Shown here: piece by piece, positions 1-7,103 of the stretch | Position numbering within the stretch: the first letter of the stretch is position 1 | Layout of the letters: each line of letters opens with the position of its first letter | Assembly: GCF_030462585.1 (NCBI RefSeq) | Contig: NZ_JASMRU010000001.1 | Coordinates: 481,546-545,545 of the forward strand | Reading direction: 5' to 3' | Length of the DNA stretch: 64,000 bases | Source of the DNA: Pseudomonas sp. CAN1 | GTDB taxonomy: Bacteria; Pseudomonadota; Gammaproteobacteria; Pseudomonadales; Pseudomonadaceae | Notes under the pieces: generated by a model | What the model was told of the DNA's origin: nothing | The model's database searches: none | The model's input: only the letters and a program-made list of their open reading frames with translations | Program-made: the position numbers and the translations under genes

Positions 1-110
1 CCAGCAACGGCCAACTGGTCGAGCGCGCCATCGAGATCATCGAGCGTCTCGGCGGCCGCGCCCTGAGCCCGGCCGAGGGGCGCAAGAAGATGAACCTCAA
101 GGCCCGCTGA
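1..110 (+). CDS. cdhC: 3' end of 3-dehydrocarnitine:acetyl-CoA trimethylamine transferase (BKACE family), partial
   Basis: Only the last 35 codons are inside the window, read in the frame that starts at base 3 and ends in TGA at 108-110. The residues run [18 protein letters not shown] and end KKMNLKAR. This resembles the C-terminal helix of beta-keto acid cleavage enzymes (DUF849/BKACE), which typically end with NAELVERAV-like text followed by a TPAEAR-like segment. In P. aeruginosa cdhC lies just upstream of cdhA, and cdhA follows here. CdhC converts 3-dehydrocarnitine plus acetyl-CoA to betainyl-CoA plus acetoacetate. The assignment rests on this short tail and on synteny. Confidence 0.7.
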   Translation, partial: SNGQLVERAIEIIERLGGRALSPAEGRKKMNLKAR

Positions 111-118
111 TCCCGAAC

Positions 119-197
119 CGTAGGGCGAATAACCCGGAACGGGTTATCCGCCGCCGAACAACATCGGCGGATAACGCTGCGCGTTATGCGCCCTACG
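119..197. repeat. Dispersed palindromic element (TAGGGCG-ATAAC type), copy 1
   Basis: The two ends, CGTAGGGCG and CGCCCTACG, are inverted. Inner inverted segments include GGTTATCCGCC and GGCGGATAAC. A close copy with the same order of blocks lies at 24542-24613, so this is an interspersed REP-like element and not a gene-specific terminator. It lies just after the cdhC stop codon and could still form a transcript-end hairpin. Confidence 0.8.
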
Positions 198-208
198 TAC
201 CGATCTTC

Positions 209-270
209 GTAGGAGCGGACCTTGTCCGCGAAAGCTTCCAATGGGCACTTTGCCCACCGGCCCGCTCCTG
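209..270. repeat. REP element, GTAGGAGCGGAC subtype, degenerate right arm
   Basis: The left arm GTAGGAGCGGACCTTGTCC matches the REP copies at 14921, 54456 and 62139. The right arm ends in CCGCTCCTG. It lies in the 5' leader of cdhA, ending 29 bases before the start codon. Confidence 0.7.
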
Positions 271-299
271 ACCAAACGCCCCTATCCGCTGGAGTCGCC

Positions 300-1265
300 A
301 TGTCCTTCATCACCCAAATCAAGGCCTTCGCCGCCCTCGGCAGCGGCGTCATCGGCAGCGGCTGGGTCGCCCGCGCCCTGGCCCACGGCCTCGACGTCGT
401 CGCCTGGGACCCTGCTCCCGGCGCCGAAGCCGCGCTGCGCGCGCGCATCGCCAACGCCTGGCCGGCGCTGGAAAAGGCCGGCCTCGCCCCAGGCGCCTCG
501 CAGGAGCGCCTGCGCTTCGTCGCCACCATCGAAGAGTGCGTACGCGATGCCGACTTCATCCAGGAAAGCGCCCCCGAACGCCTCGACCTGAAATGCGAGC
601 TGCACGCCAAGATCAGCGCCGCCGCCAAGCCCAACGCCCTGATCGGCTCCAGCACTTCGGGCCTGCTGCCCAGCGAGTTCTATGCCGACGCCACTCACCC
701 CGAGCGCTGCGTGGTCGGCCACCCGTTCAACCCGGTCTACCTGCTGCCGCTGGTGGAGGTGGTGGGCGGCGCAAAGACCGCGCCGGAAGCCGTGCAAGCC
801 GCCATCCAGGTCTACGAGTCTCTCGGCATGCGCCCCCTGCACGTGCGCAAGGAAGTCCCCGGCTTCATCGCCGACCGCCTGCTCGAAGCGCTCTGGCGCG
901 AGGCGCTGCACCTGGTCAACGACGGCGTTGCCAGCACCGGCGAGATCGACGATGCCATCCGTTTCGGCGCCGGCCTGCGCTGGTCCTTCATGGGCACCTT
1001 CCTCACCTACACCCTGGCCGGCGGCAATGCCGGGATGCGCCACTTCATGGCCCAGTTCGGCCCGGCGCTGCAGCTGCCCTGGACCTACCTGCCCGCCCCG
1101 GAACTGACCGACACCCTGATCGACCGCGTCGTGGAAGGCACCGCCGAGCAGCAGGGCAGCCGCAGCATCGCTGAGCTGGAGCGCTACCGCGACGACTGCC
1201 TGCTGGCGGTGCTCGGCGCCATCAGGGACACCAAGTCGAAACACGGCTTCGCGTTTGCCGACTAA
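300..1265 (+). CDS. cdhA: L-carnitine dehydrogenase
   Basis: The product of 321 residues is a 3-hydroxyacyl-CoA-dehydrogenase-fold enzyme that oxidises L-carnitine to 3-dehydrocarnitine with NAD+. The N-terminal Rossmann motif is [17 protein letters not shown] at about residues 12-28. The HPFNP segment typical of the family is at about 141-145, and the C-terminal helical domain carries GFIADRL. I chose the ATG at 300 (MSFITQIK) because GGAG lies 6-7 bases upstream and the length equals that known for the family. An in-frame ATG at 222 would add 26 non-conserved residues that run across a REP element. cdhB follows after 82 bases, so the pair forms the carnitine-to-betaine operon with cdhC. Confidence 0.93.
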   Translation: MSFITQIKAFAALGSGVIGSGWVARALAHGLDVVAWDPAPGAEAALRARIANAWPALEKAGLAPGASQERLRFVATIEECVRDADFIQESAPERLDLKCELHAKISAAAKPNALIGSSTSGLLPSEFYADATHPERCVVGHPFNPVYLLPLVEVVGGAKTAPEAVQAAIQVYESLGMRPLHVRKEVPGFIADRLLEALWREALHLVNDGVASTGEIDDAIRFGAGLRWSFMGTFLTYTLAGGNAGMRHFMAQFGPALQLPWTYLPAPELTDTLIDRVVEGTAEQQGSRSIAELERYRDDCLLAVLGAIRDTKSKHGFAFAD

Positions 1266-1295
1266 CCTCACGGTTCATCACCCGCTCCGAACCGC

Positions 1296-1329
1296 CCCCT
1301 CTCCCTCTGGGAGAGGGCTGGGGTGAGGG
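1296..1329. repeat. CCCTCTCCC/GGGAGAGGG interspersed hairpin, single copy
   Basis: CCCTCTCCC-tct-GGGAGAGGG is followed by CTGGGGTGAGGG. The same hairpin plus tail occurs at 37501 and, as paired copies, at 14766, 18564, 48408 and 52907. It lies between cdhA and cdhB. Confidence 0.8.
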
Positions 1330-1347
1330 CCTCACGGAAGTCCTGCC

Positions 1348-1821
1348 ATGCACGCCCTGAAAACCTGGGAAACCCCCATCCTCGCCGAGTGGACCGACTA
1401 CAACGGCCACCTGCGCGATGCCTTCTACCTGCTGCTGTTCAGCTACGCCACCGACGCGCTGATGGACCATCTGGGCCTCGACGCCGAACACCGCGCCGCC
1501 ACTAACAACTCGCTGTTCACCCTCGAAGTGCACCTCAACTACCTGCACGAGGTGAAGGAAGGCGAGAAGGTTGAAGTGCGCACCCAGCTGATCGCCCACG
1601 ACCGCAAGCGCCTGCAGGTTTTCCACAGCCTGCATCGCGCCGGCGAGGACCTCGCCCTGGCCGCCAGCGAGCAGATGCTGTTGCACGTGAACCTAGAAGG
1701 CGGTGCGCGCTCGGCGTCCTTCGAAGGCGCGGTGCTGGAGCGCGTGCTGGCGCTGGCCGAAGCCCATCGTCCGTTGCCGCGCCCGGATTATGTAGGCTGC
1801 GTCATCGGCCTGCCGGGCTGA
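1348..1821 (+). CDS. cdhB: Betainyl-CoA thioesterase, hotdog fold
   Basis: The 157-residue product is a 4-hydroxybenzoyl-CoA-thioesterase-type hotdog protein. The signature AEWTDYNGHLRDAFYLLLF, with Asp in the TDYNGH core, is at about residues 13-31, and the length is typical. In carnitine catabolism it releases glycine betaine from betainyl-CoA. ATG 1348 is preceded by GGAAG. The neighbours cdhA upstream and the PA5384-like hydrolase downstream (7-base gap) reproduce the P. aeruginosa order. Confidence 0.88.
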   Translation: MHALKTWETPILAEWTDYNGHLRDAFYLLLFSYATDALMDHLGLDAEHRAATNNSLFTLEVHLNYLHEVKEGEKVEVRTQLIAHDRKRLQVFHSLHRAGEDLALAASEQMLLHVNLEGGARSASFEGAVLERVLALAEAHRPLPRPDYVGCVIGLPG

Positions 1822-1827
1822 GCAGGT

Positions 1828-2754
1828 ATGATCCGCCGCTATCAGTTGTCCGCTGCCATGCAGGCCTTCGTCGCCGAGACGGAGGCCCACCCGCTGGAAG
1901 GCCCGACCCTCGACGCCCAGCGGGAGAACTACGAGCGCATGGCGGCTGCCTTTGCACCACCCGTTCCGCCGGGCCTGCTGGTTCGCGACCTGCATCCAGA
2001 AGGACTGGTCGAGCTGCGCCTGTACCACCCCGAAGGTGCGCCGCCTGCCGCGGGCTGGCCGACCGTGTTCTACATCCACGGCGGCGGCTGGGTGCTCGGT
2101 AACGCGCGCACCCATGACATGATCTGCATTCCCCTGGCCGTCGAGCTGGGCGCGCTGGTGGTCGCGCTCAGCTACCGGCTGGCGCCTGAACATCCCTATC
2201 CCGCCGCCCTCAACGACTGCCTGAATGTCTGGCGTTGGTTGCAAAAGGACGGCCTCGGCGAGCCTGTGGATAAACAGCGCATCGCGGTTGCTGGCGACAG
2301 CGGCGGTGGCAACCTGGCGGCAGCATTGTGCTTGGCGCTGCGGGCCTCCGGCGAACCGCTGCCCAAGGCCCAGGCGCTGATCTATCCCGCGCTGGGCGAC
2401 ACCGACTCGCCGTCGCACACCCGCTGCGCCGATGCGCCGCTGATGACCAGCGCGGCAGTGGGCGAATACCTAGCCGCCTACCTTCCGAGCCCCGGTGATC
2501 GGCGCGACCCGCTGGCGCTGCCATTGCTCGCCGAGGACTTCGACGGGCTGCCGCCGGCCTTCATCGGCGTCGCCGAGTTCGATCCGCTGTGCGATGACGG
2601 CGGCTTGTACCGCGACCGCCTGCGTGGCGCGGGCGTACCGGTGGACTACTTCCCCGGTCCCGGCCTGGTTCATGGCTGCTTGCGCGGCCGCGACGTCCCC
2701 GAAGTGGTGGACCTGCGCAATGCGCTGATCGCCTCGCTCCGCAGGACCCTGTAG
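1828..2754 (+). CDS. Alpha/beta hydrolase of the hormone-sensitive lipase family (PA5384-like)
   Basis: The protein has 308 residues. It shows the HSL-family oxyanion motif HGGGWVLG at about residues 83-90 and the nucleophile elbow GDSGGGN at about 156-162. A late Asp (VAEFDPL, about 250) and His (VHGCLR, about 282) would complete the triad. It starts 7 bases after cdhB, so the two are cotranscribed. Its natural ester is unknown; context suggests acylcarnitine or another choline-like ester, which is inference. The stop codon TAG at 2752-2754 is supplied by the start of a REP element. Confidence 0.88.
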   Translation: MIRRYQLSAAMQAFVAETEAHPLEGPTLDAQRENYERMAAAFAPPVPPGLLVRDLHPEGLVELRLYHPEGAPPAAGWPTVFYIHGGGWVLGNARTHDMICIPLAVELGALVVALSYRLAPEHPYPAALNDCLNVWRWLQKDGLGEPVDKQRIAVAGDSGGGNLAAALCLALRASGEPLPKAQALIYPALGDTDSPSHTRCADAPLMTSAAVGEYLAAYLPSPGDRRDPLALPLLAEDFDGLPPAFIGVAEFDPLCDDGGLYRDRLRGAGVPVDYFPGPGLVHGCLRGRDVPEVVDLRNALIASLRRTL

Positions 2755-2829
2755 GAGCGAGCTTGCTCGCGAACCACCCAGCTCCGAAGTCTCCTGATGG
2801 CATGTTCGCGAGCAAGGGCTAGGCGCTCC
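2751..2829. repeat. REP element, GTAGGAGCGAGCTTGC subtype
   Basis: The left arm GTAGGAGCGAGCTTGCTCGC and the right arm TTCGCGAGCAAGGGCTAGGC form a long imperfect palindrome. The element overlaps the stop codon of the preceding hydrolase gene. Confidence 0.85.
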
Positions 2830-2862
2830 CCTCCGTCTTACAAAGAGCCCTTTCTCACGGGC

Positions 2863-2899
2863 AAAAAAATCCCCTGCGGCGCCCGACGCGCGGCAGGGG
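2863..2899 (-). terminator. Intrinsic terminator read on the minus strand
   Basis: On the minus strand, CCCCTGC and GCAGGGG pair around an inner GCGC/GCGC stem and are followed by ATTTTTTT (the A-run at 2863-2869 on the plus strand). There is no U-tract in the plus direction. No minus-strand coding gene ends nearby; the toxin-antitoxin operon stops 520 bases away and has its own hairpin. It may therefore end a small RNA. Confidence 0.75.
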
Positions 2900-3050
2900 A
2901 CAAATCGAGCCGGATCAGGCTCTCAGTGTGCGAGCCCCCGCGGCTGGCGCCGGTGCCGACCGCAGGGTATGGAAGCCAGTCTGCGCGTCGCGCCGCCGCC
3001 TCGGTTAGCCGAAAACGACCTGCGCTTGTCAGCCGCGGACATTCCGTCGG
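2863..3050 (-). ncRNA. Candidate minus-strand small RNA ending at an intrinsic terminator
   Basis: This gene-free stretch lies between the hydrolase gene and the small gene at 3125. Read on the minus strand it is GC-rich and structured, with complementary segments such as CCGCGGCTG and CAGCCGCGG, and it ends in the strong terminator at 2863-2899. The 5' end is not defined and no convincing sigma-70 promoter was found. The call rests only on the orphan terminator and on structure. Confidence 0.35.
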
Positions 3051-3124
3051 CGAGGTGCTTGCCGCGCCCCGTCGGGCTTACCAGAATCGATGCAGACCCA
3101 TGCCGCTTTCGCAGGAGAACCGCG

Positions 3125-3373
3125 ATGATGCACGCCGACCTGATCGACCAGGACGATTTCCGCGAGCGCCTTCAGGCGCTGGGCTTCGCCGTACCGCCGT
3201 CGGTCACCGCCGAGCAGGCCTGCGAATACGCCGTGCGCGGCCTGACCCCGGAACGCTCGCTGGCGCTGCGTCGTCTGGTGGAGGAAATGCTCGCCGGCAA
3301 CGCGACCCTGCTGCCCGCCGTGCGCGAGGCGATCTCCAAGCAGTTGCTGCCGGCCTTGGTGCCGAAGGTCTGA
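3125..3373 (+). CDS. Small conserved-looking hypothetical protein, 82 aa
   Basis: The product MMHADLIDQDDFRERLQALG is helical and soluble with no signal peptide. A central segment reads RGLTPERSLALRRLVEEMLAGNATLLPAVREAI. It looks like a fold of short helices, but I do not recognise a family. The start at 3125 is supported by AGGAG about 9 bases upstream; a second ATG follows immediately. It stands alone, with a terminator hairpin just downstream at 3394-3408. Confidence 0.7.
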   Translation: MMHADLIDQDDFRERLQALGFAVPPSVTAEQACEYAVRGLTPERSLALRRLVEEMLAGNATLLPAVREAISKQLLPALVPKV

Positions 3374-3393
3374 CTGATTCGATTGTCTGACGG

Positions 3394-3420
3394 GGCCGCT
3401 ATGCGGCCTCTTTCTGCTCT
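3394..3420. terminator. Hairpin between convergent genes
   Basis: GGCCGC-tat-GCGGCC is followed by the T-rich TCTTTCTGCTCT in the plus direction. It lies between the small gene ending at 3373 and the convergent antitoxin gene ending at 3421, and probably ends the plus transcript. Confidence 0.6.
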
Positions 3421-3714
3421 CTAGTGCGTAGGCTGGGGGCGCACTGTCATTTCAATGCCAAGGGCATTCATGACGGCCAGTAGTGTCTTGAGCGTCGGGT
3501 TACCGTGCTCGCTGAACGAACGGTAAAGCTGCTCGCGAGACAGCCCAGTTTCCCGTGCCAGTTCGCTCATGCCTTTGGCGCGTGCTACGACGCCCATCGC
3601 TTTGGCGATGTACGCGGCATCGCCGGTTTCCAGCGCGTCGCTCATGAATTCGGCAATGGCCTCGGGGTTGGTGAGGTAGTGGGCAGGATCGAATTCGGTG
3701 AAGGTGTCAGTCAT
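3421..3714 (-). CDS. HigA-type antitoxin with XRE helix-turn-helix
   Basis: The protein has 97 residues. The N-terminus (FDPAHYLTNPEAIAEFMSDALE) matches the addiction-module antidote family (TIGR02684 type). It is followed by an HTH around residues 55-90 (ELARETGLSREQLYRSFSEHGNPTLKTLL). It should neutralise the toxin encoded immediately upstream and repress the shared promoter. The ATG at 3714 overlaps the last 8 bases of the toxin gene, so the two are translationally coupled. An in-frame ATG at 3789 lies deep inside the toxin gene and is unlikely. Confidence 0.9.
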   Translation of the reverse strand: MTDTFTEFDPAHYLTNPEAIAEFMSDALETGDAAYIAKAMGVVARAKGMSELARETGLSREQLYRSFSEHGNPTLKTLLAVMNALGIEMTVRPQPTH

Positions 3715-4009
3715 GTTGCGCTCTCCACGCCGCCAGCATTTTCTGGGCAGCTTCGATATCACGACTCTGGCTGCCCTTGTCGCCTCCACAGAGGAGTATC
3801 AGCAGCGTGTCGCCCTGCTGATGGAAGTACACGCGGTAGCCTGGTCCGTAGTGTATACGTAGCTCGCTGACACCCTGGCCGCCCGGCGAGATGTCGCCAG
3901 GCAGGCCCTCCATCAGGCGGTTGATACGAGCGACGATGCGAGCTCTTCCCGTATTGTCCTTCAGGTTCTGCAACCAGGAGTGAAACTTGGAAGACTCGAT
4001 TTTCTTCAT
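3707..4009 (-). CDS. RelE/HigB-type toxin (addiction module killer protein)
   Basis: The protein has 100 residues and belongs to the small basic RelE-superfamily killer proteins (TIGR02683 type). Hallmarks are NTGRARIVARINRL at about residues 19-32, the SELRIHYGPGYRVYF strand pair at about 48-62, and LCGGDKGSQSRDIEAA near the end. Members are mRNA interferases that act with ribosomes. The gene precedes its antitoxin, which is the HigBA order. A candidate operator overlaps the start at 4009-4026. Confidence 0.9.
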   Translation of the reverse strand: MKKIESSKFHSWLQNLKDNTGRARIVARINRLMEGLPGDISPGGQGVSELRIHYGPGYRVYFHQQGDTLLILLCGGDKGSQSRDIEAAQKMLAAWRAQHD

Positions 4010-4026
4010 ATCGACTGTAGTCTATA
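4009..4026. promoter_or_regulatory. Candidate autoregulatory operator of the toxin-antitoxin operon
   Basis: TATcGACTgtAGTCtATA is an inverted repeat with one mismatch, located directly at the toxin start codon. The minus strand just upstream is AT-rich (TATTTTATAGAC), as expected for a -10 region. HigA-type antitoxins usually bind such a site with the toxin. Confidence 0.5.
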
Positions 4027-4225
4027 AAATACAGGCGGGACAAGCCCTGCCTGTCTGAGCGCTGGTGAAGCTGCGTACCTGGCCTTGGCCAAACTTGTGG
4101 AGCGGCGGACGCGATGAGAGTGGGAAAGTAACCTTGATGCATCTGTCCGAGTTGGGTCGCCTGCTGTTTCTGAAGCGGCCTACAGTAGGCTTGGACCGAT
4201 TCCTTCCCCTCGCAGGAGATCCGCC

Positions 4226-4630
4226 ATGACCACAGCCACTCCCTTCCTCATGTTCCAGGGCGGTGTCGCGCAGGCGGCGCTGGACCTGTATCTCGCTACT
4301 TTCCCTAATTCCCGTGTGCTGCACGTGGAGCGCTATGGCGCCGGCGAGCCGGGGCCGGAGGGGACGATCAAGGTGGCGCGATTCGAGGTCTGCGGGCAGG
4401 CGTTCCTCTGTTCGGACAGCCCGGTGAAGCATGACTTCGACTTCACGCCGTCCAGCTCGATCTTCGTCGAGTTCGAGTCGGCGGATGTGCTGGAGCGCAT
4501 TTTTGACGTACTGGCCGAAGGCGGACGCATCTACATGCCGCTGGACGACTATGGGTTCAGCAAGCGCTTTGGCTGGGTAAGCGATCGATTCGGGGTGTCG
4601 TGGCAGTTGAGTCTGCCGCAGGTCCGGTGA
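4226..4630 (+). CDS. VOC-superfamily PhnB-like protein
   Basis: The 134-residue product has the VOC/3-demethylubiquinone-methyltransferase-like fold. Family features are TPFLMFQGGVAQAALDLY at residues 5-22, the SSSIFVEFES strand at about 72-81, and GFSKRFGWVSDRFGVSWQL at the C-terminus. ATG 4226 has AGGAG 7 bases upstream. The biochemical role of PhnB-like proteins is mostly unknown. The 3' end overlaps the convergent acetyltransferase gene by 74 bases. Confidence 0.85.
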   Translation: MTTATPFLMFQGGVAQAALDLYLATFPNSRVLHVERYGAGEPGPEGTIKVARFEVCGQAFLCSDSPVKHDFDFTPSSSIFVEFESADVLERIFDVLAEGGRIYMPLDDYGFSKRFGWVSDRFGVSWQLSLPQVR

Positions 4631-5264
4631 CCTTGGCGCGGGCGCTCGCGTTGCGGGCCTTCAGGTGGGCCTCGAAGGCGCTGACGTCCGAGGAGCACAG
4701 CAGCCTTGCCACGGAGCGCACCTCCGCCTCCGGCCAGGTCCACCACTGCGAGTCCAGCAGCAGCGCGCGGGTGGACTCATCGAAACGCCAGCGGATGTGC
4801 CGGGCCGGATTGCCGGCAACGACCGAATATGGCTCGACGTCCTTGGTGACCACGGCGCCAGCGGCGACCACTGCGCCATGGCCGATGCTGACGCCGGAGA
4901 GAATGACCGCGCCGCTGCACAACCAGACATCGCTGCCGATGCTGACGTCGCCATTGCTGCCGCCGAAGTCGTGGATATCGGCGACCTCATCGATGAACTC
5001 GGGAAACGGGAAGCAACTCAGCCAGTCGATGCGGTGGTGCCCGCCTAGGAAAACCTGAACGCCCTCGGCAATCGAGCAGTAGGAGCCGACGCGCAGTGTG
5101 GTGCCTTCACCCCAGTCGGAAACGCTCAGGTTGCCGTAGGTGCCGACGCCGAACTGGTACTGCGGATACTTGCGCTGCAGGCGGGCGGAGTTGCGCAGGA
5201 GCTTCGGCAGCCGGCGCAGGCTTTTGCGCGCGGCGCGCCGACGCCAGAAATCGAGGATGGCCAT
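4557..5264 (-). CDS. CatB-like hexapeptide-repeat acyltransferase
   Basis: The protein has 235 residues. The left-handed beta-helix spans about 40-165, with hexapeptide repeats such as VGTYGN, VGSYCSIAEGV, IGSDVWLCSGAVILSGVSIG and AAGAVVTKDVEPYSVVAGNPAR. The GHH segment (about 74-76) supplies the likely catalytic His of xenobiotic acetyltransferases. These enzymes acetylate chloramphenicol, streptogramins or sugar and lipid groups; the substrate here is unknown. The C-terminal 25 residues lie over the end of the VOC gene on the other strand and look low in conservation. The N-terminus has a basic amphipathic stretch (FWRRRAARKSLRRL). Confidence 0.85.
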   Translation of the reverse strand: MAILDFWRRRAARKSLRRLPKLLRNSARLQRKYPQYQFGVGTYGNLSVSDWGEGTTLRVGSYCSIAEGVQVFLGGHHRIDWLSCFPFPEFIDEVADIHDFGGSNGDVSIGSDVWLCSGAVILSGVSIGHGAVVAAGAVVTKDVEPYSVVAGNPARHIRWRFDESTRALLLDSQWWTWPEAEVRSVARLLCSSDVSAFEAHLKARNASARAKVTGPAADSTATTPRIDRLPSQSAC

Positions 5265-5464
5265 GCTGTGAAACTCCCGCCACGGGGCGACTGCGGAGGA
5301 TGAGAGCCATCCGGGCCGGGGTGTCAGCGGCGAGGGCGCTGGTCAGGCGGAATGGCAGTACGCCATTGTACTGCTACTGAGGGAAATGCCCTACGTGGTG
5401 ATACATTTTGTCTTACATGTACGCGGCACACGGGCTGGTTTACGTGCAAGTGAAGTCCGCCAGC

Positions 5465-6925
5465 TCATTGCGTCAGCAGCACTCCAGGCGCCACCGCCAG
5501 CCGGCTGATCGGGAAGGCGCCCCCGACCTGTTCCCCGAGCAAGGCGAGAAAAGTACCGCCGGGCTGATCCACGCTGACCTTGCGCCCGGCTTCCAGGGGC
5601 AGCGTCGGGCAGAGCACGCATTGCTCCTTGCCGTCGCCGAGCAGGAGGGCGTGATGCGCGGTGCTTTGCCGGGTCTTGCCGCGCAGGGTCAGGCGGCACA
5701 GGTGCGGCCGAGCCGACAGGCAGGTGCCGTGCAGTCGTGCCGCTCCGCTTGCCAGGGTTTCGACGCCAATGGTGCGCGCCAGGCTCCAATGGGTGTTTGG
5801 CGCCTTGCGCACGCCGAGCCAGTCGCCGCTGCCGGGTGGCGGGCTGGCTGCCCAGATGCCGCTGAAGCTTCGACTGCCGGGAATGACCTGGTTGAGTGGA
5901 TAGATCGTGGGCTCTGCGCTCGAGTCGATAACCGAGGCGAATTCGATGTCGTTGTGATGGGGGACCAACTCGTCGAGTCCGCCGCGCACGGCGCTGTGTT
6001 GCGCCCAGACGTCCAGCTGCGGCTGGCGCTGGAAGTGCCTGGCGTCGAGCCCCGACTCGTCGTTGGCGCCAAGCTGGGCAAGCAGCGCCGGCAGGCCGCA
6101 ACACACCTCCCAGGTCTGCTGAGCGGTGTTGCTCCAGCACGCCAGCAGGTGGGCATTCAGGTCGAAGCCGCTGGCGTCGCTGCCGCTGCGGGTGAAGCGG
6201 GCGAGGGTATTCAGCAACTCGTCCAGTTCCAGGGTATAGCCGCCACCGGTGCCCGCGCGGGGCGCGCGGAAAGGCCGGTCCTGGCCGAGGGCGAGCAGCC
6301 GGCGGCTTTCCGGCTGCGCCGGACCGATGCGCACCAGGGCGGTGAAGACCTGCGCCGATTCGATCAGCGCCGGCAGGCAGTCCGGTGGGATGTCCAGCGG
6401 TTGCGAGCCGGCCAGCAGCAAGGCATGCAGATAGCCATGGGCGACGGTCTGGTTGCGCGCTTCGTAGGCTTCACCGTCATCCACCTCCAGATGTTGCACC
6501 TGCAGGCGGCAGGCGTGCTGGTGGGTGCGGTGCAGCAGGCTCCACAGGCCGGCCGGGGCTTCGTGGCGGTTGAGCAGGCAACTGAAATGGATCTGCTGGG
6601 CGCTGCGCACCAGGCGTTGCATCAGCAGGGCGGCGGTCGTGCCGCGGGTGTCATGACCGCGCAGGAGGCGCCAGTAGCCGAGGATCAGCCGCCGGTGCAG
6701 GGCAAGGATTAGCCTTTGCGCCTTGGCGGCACGTGCTCGCTCAAGCTGGCCAGGCCCTTCCCCGAACAGCTCGGCGAGTTGGTGGCTGACATCGAAGACC
6801 TGCGGCCGCAGGCGTTCGAGCTGGCGCAGCCGCTGGATGCCGCTCAGCTGCAGATGCTGCAGTTCTACTGCTGCGCTGTAGAGCTCGCGGGTTCTTTGCG
6901 CCACGTATTGCAGGGCGGTGTCCAT
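5465..6925 (-). CDS. Uncharacterised 486-aa protein, possible PilZ-like C-terminus
   Basis: I do not recognise a defined function. The first 120 residues are helical and Leu/Arg/Gln rich (MDTALQYVAQRTRELYSAAV at the start). The middle contains an HTHQHACRLQ segment. The last 200 residues look beta-rich, with a PilZ-like or beta-barrel pattern (RTIGVETLASG, HLCRLTLRGKTRQS, ISRLAVAPGVLLTQ). No signal peptide or membrane segment was seen. I chose ATG 6925 because GGGAG lies 5-8 bases upstream; an ATG at 6967 would add 14 residues. It stands alone, tail-on to the CatB-like gene. Confidence 0.75.
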   Translation of the reverse strand: MDTALQYVAQRTRELYSAAVELQHLQLSGIQRLRQLERLRPQVFDVSHQLAELFGEGPGQLERARAAKAQRLILALHRRLILGYWRLLRGHDTRGTTAALLMQRLVRSAQQIHFSCLLNRHEAPAGLWSLLHRTHQHACRLQVQHLEVDDGEAYEARNQTVAHGYLHALLLAGSQPLDIPPDCLPALIESAQVFTALVRIGPAQPESRRLLALGQDRPFRAPRAGTGGGYTLELDELLNTLARFTRSGSDASGFDLNAHLLACWSNTAQQTWEVCCGLPALLAQLGANDESGLDARHFQRQPQLDVWAQHSAVRGGLDELVPHHNDIEFASVIDSSAEPTIYPLNQVIPGSRSFSGIWAASPPPGSGDWLGVRKAPNTHWSLARTIGVETLASGAARLHGTCLSARPHLCRLTLRGKTRQSTAHHALLLGDGKEQCVLCPTLPLEAGRKVSVDQPGGTFLALLGEQVGGAFPISRLAVAPGVLLTQ

Positions 6926-7037
6926 GTCTCCCGTAGCTCCGATGCGTGCTGATGCTGGCGAACACATCGGAGACTGCGTGATTCAAGGTCGTTTGCGATT
7001 CAGACGTATCTGAATGCGGGTGGGCAGGTATCACGGA

Positions 7038-7073
7038 AATGAAAAGGGAGGCCGACAGGCCTCCCTTTTCATT
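7038..7073. terminator. Strong bidirectional terminator after gbdR
   Basis: A perfect 16-base-pair stem, AATGAAAAGGGAGGCC with GGCCTCCCTTTTCATT, surrounds a GACA loop. It lies 31 bases beyond the gbdR stop codon. Confidence 0.9.
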
Positions 7074-7103
7074 CTGCGGATATCCACTTCTGGGCGCTGA
7101 GCC

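Noticed and set aside
2920-3050. Riboswitch upstream of the small gene at 3125
   Set aside because: No TPP, cobalamin, SAM, glycine or guanidine motif core could be recognised, and the strong terminator is on the minus strand.
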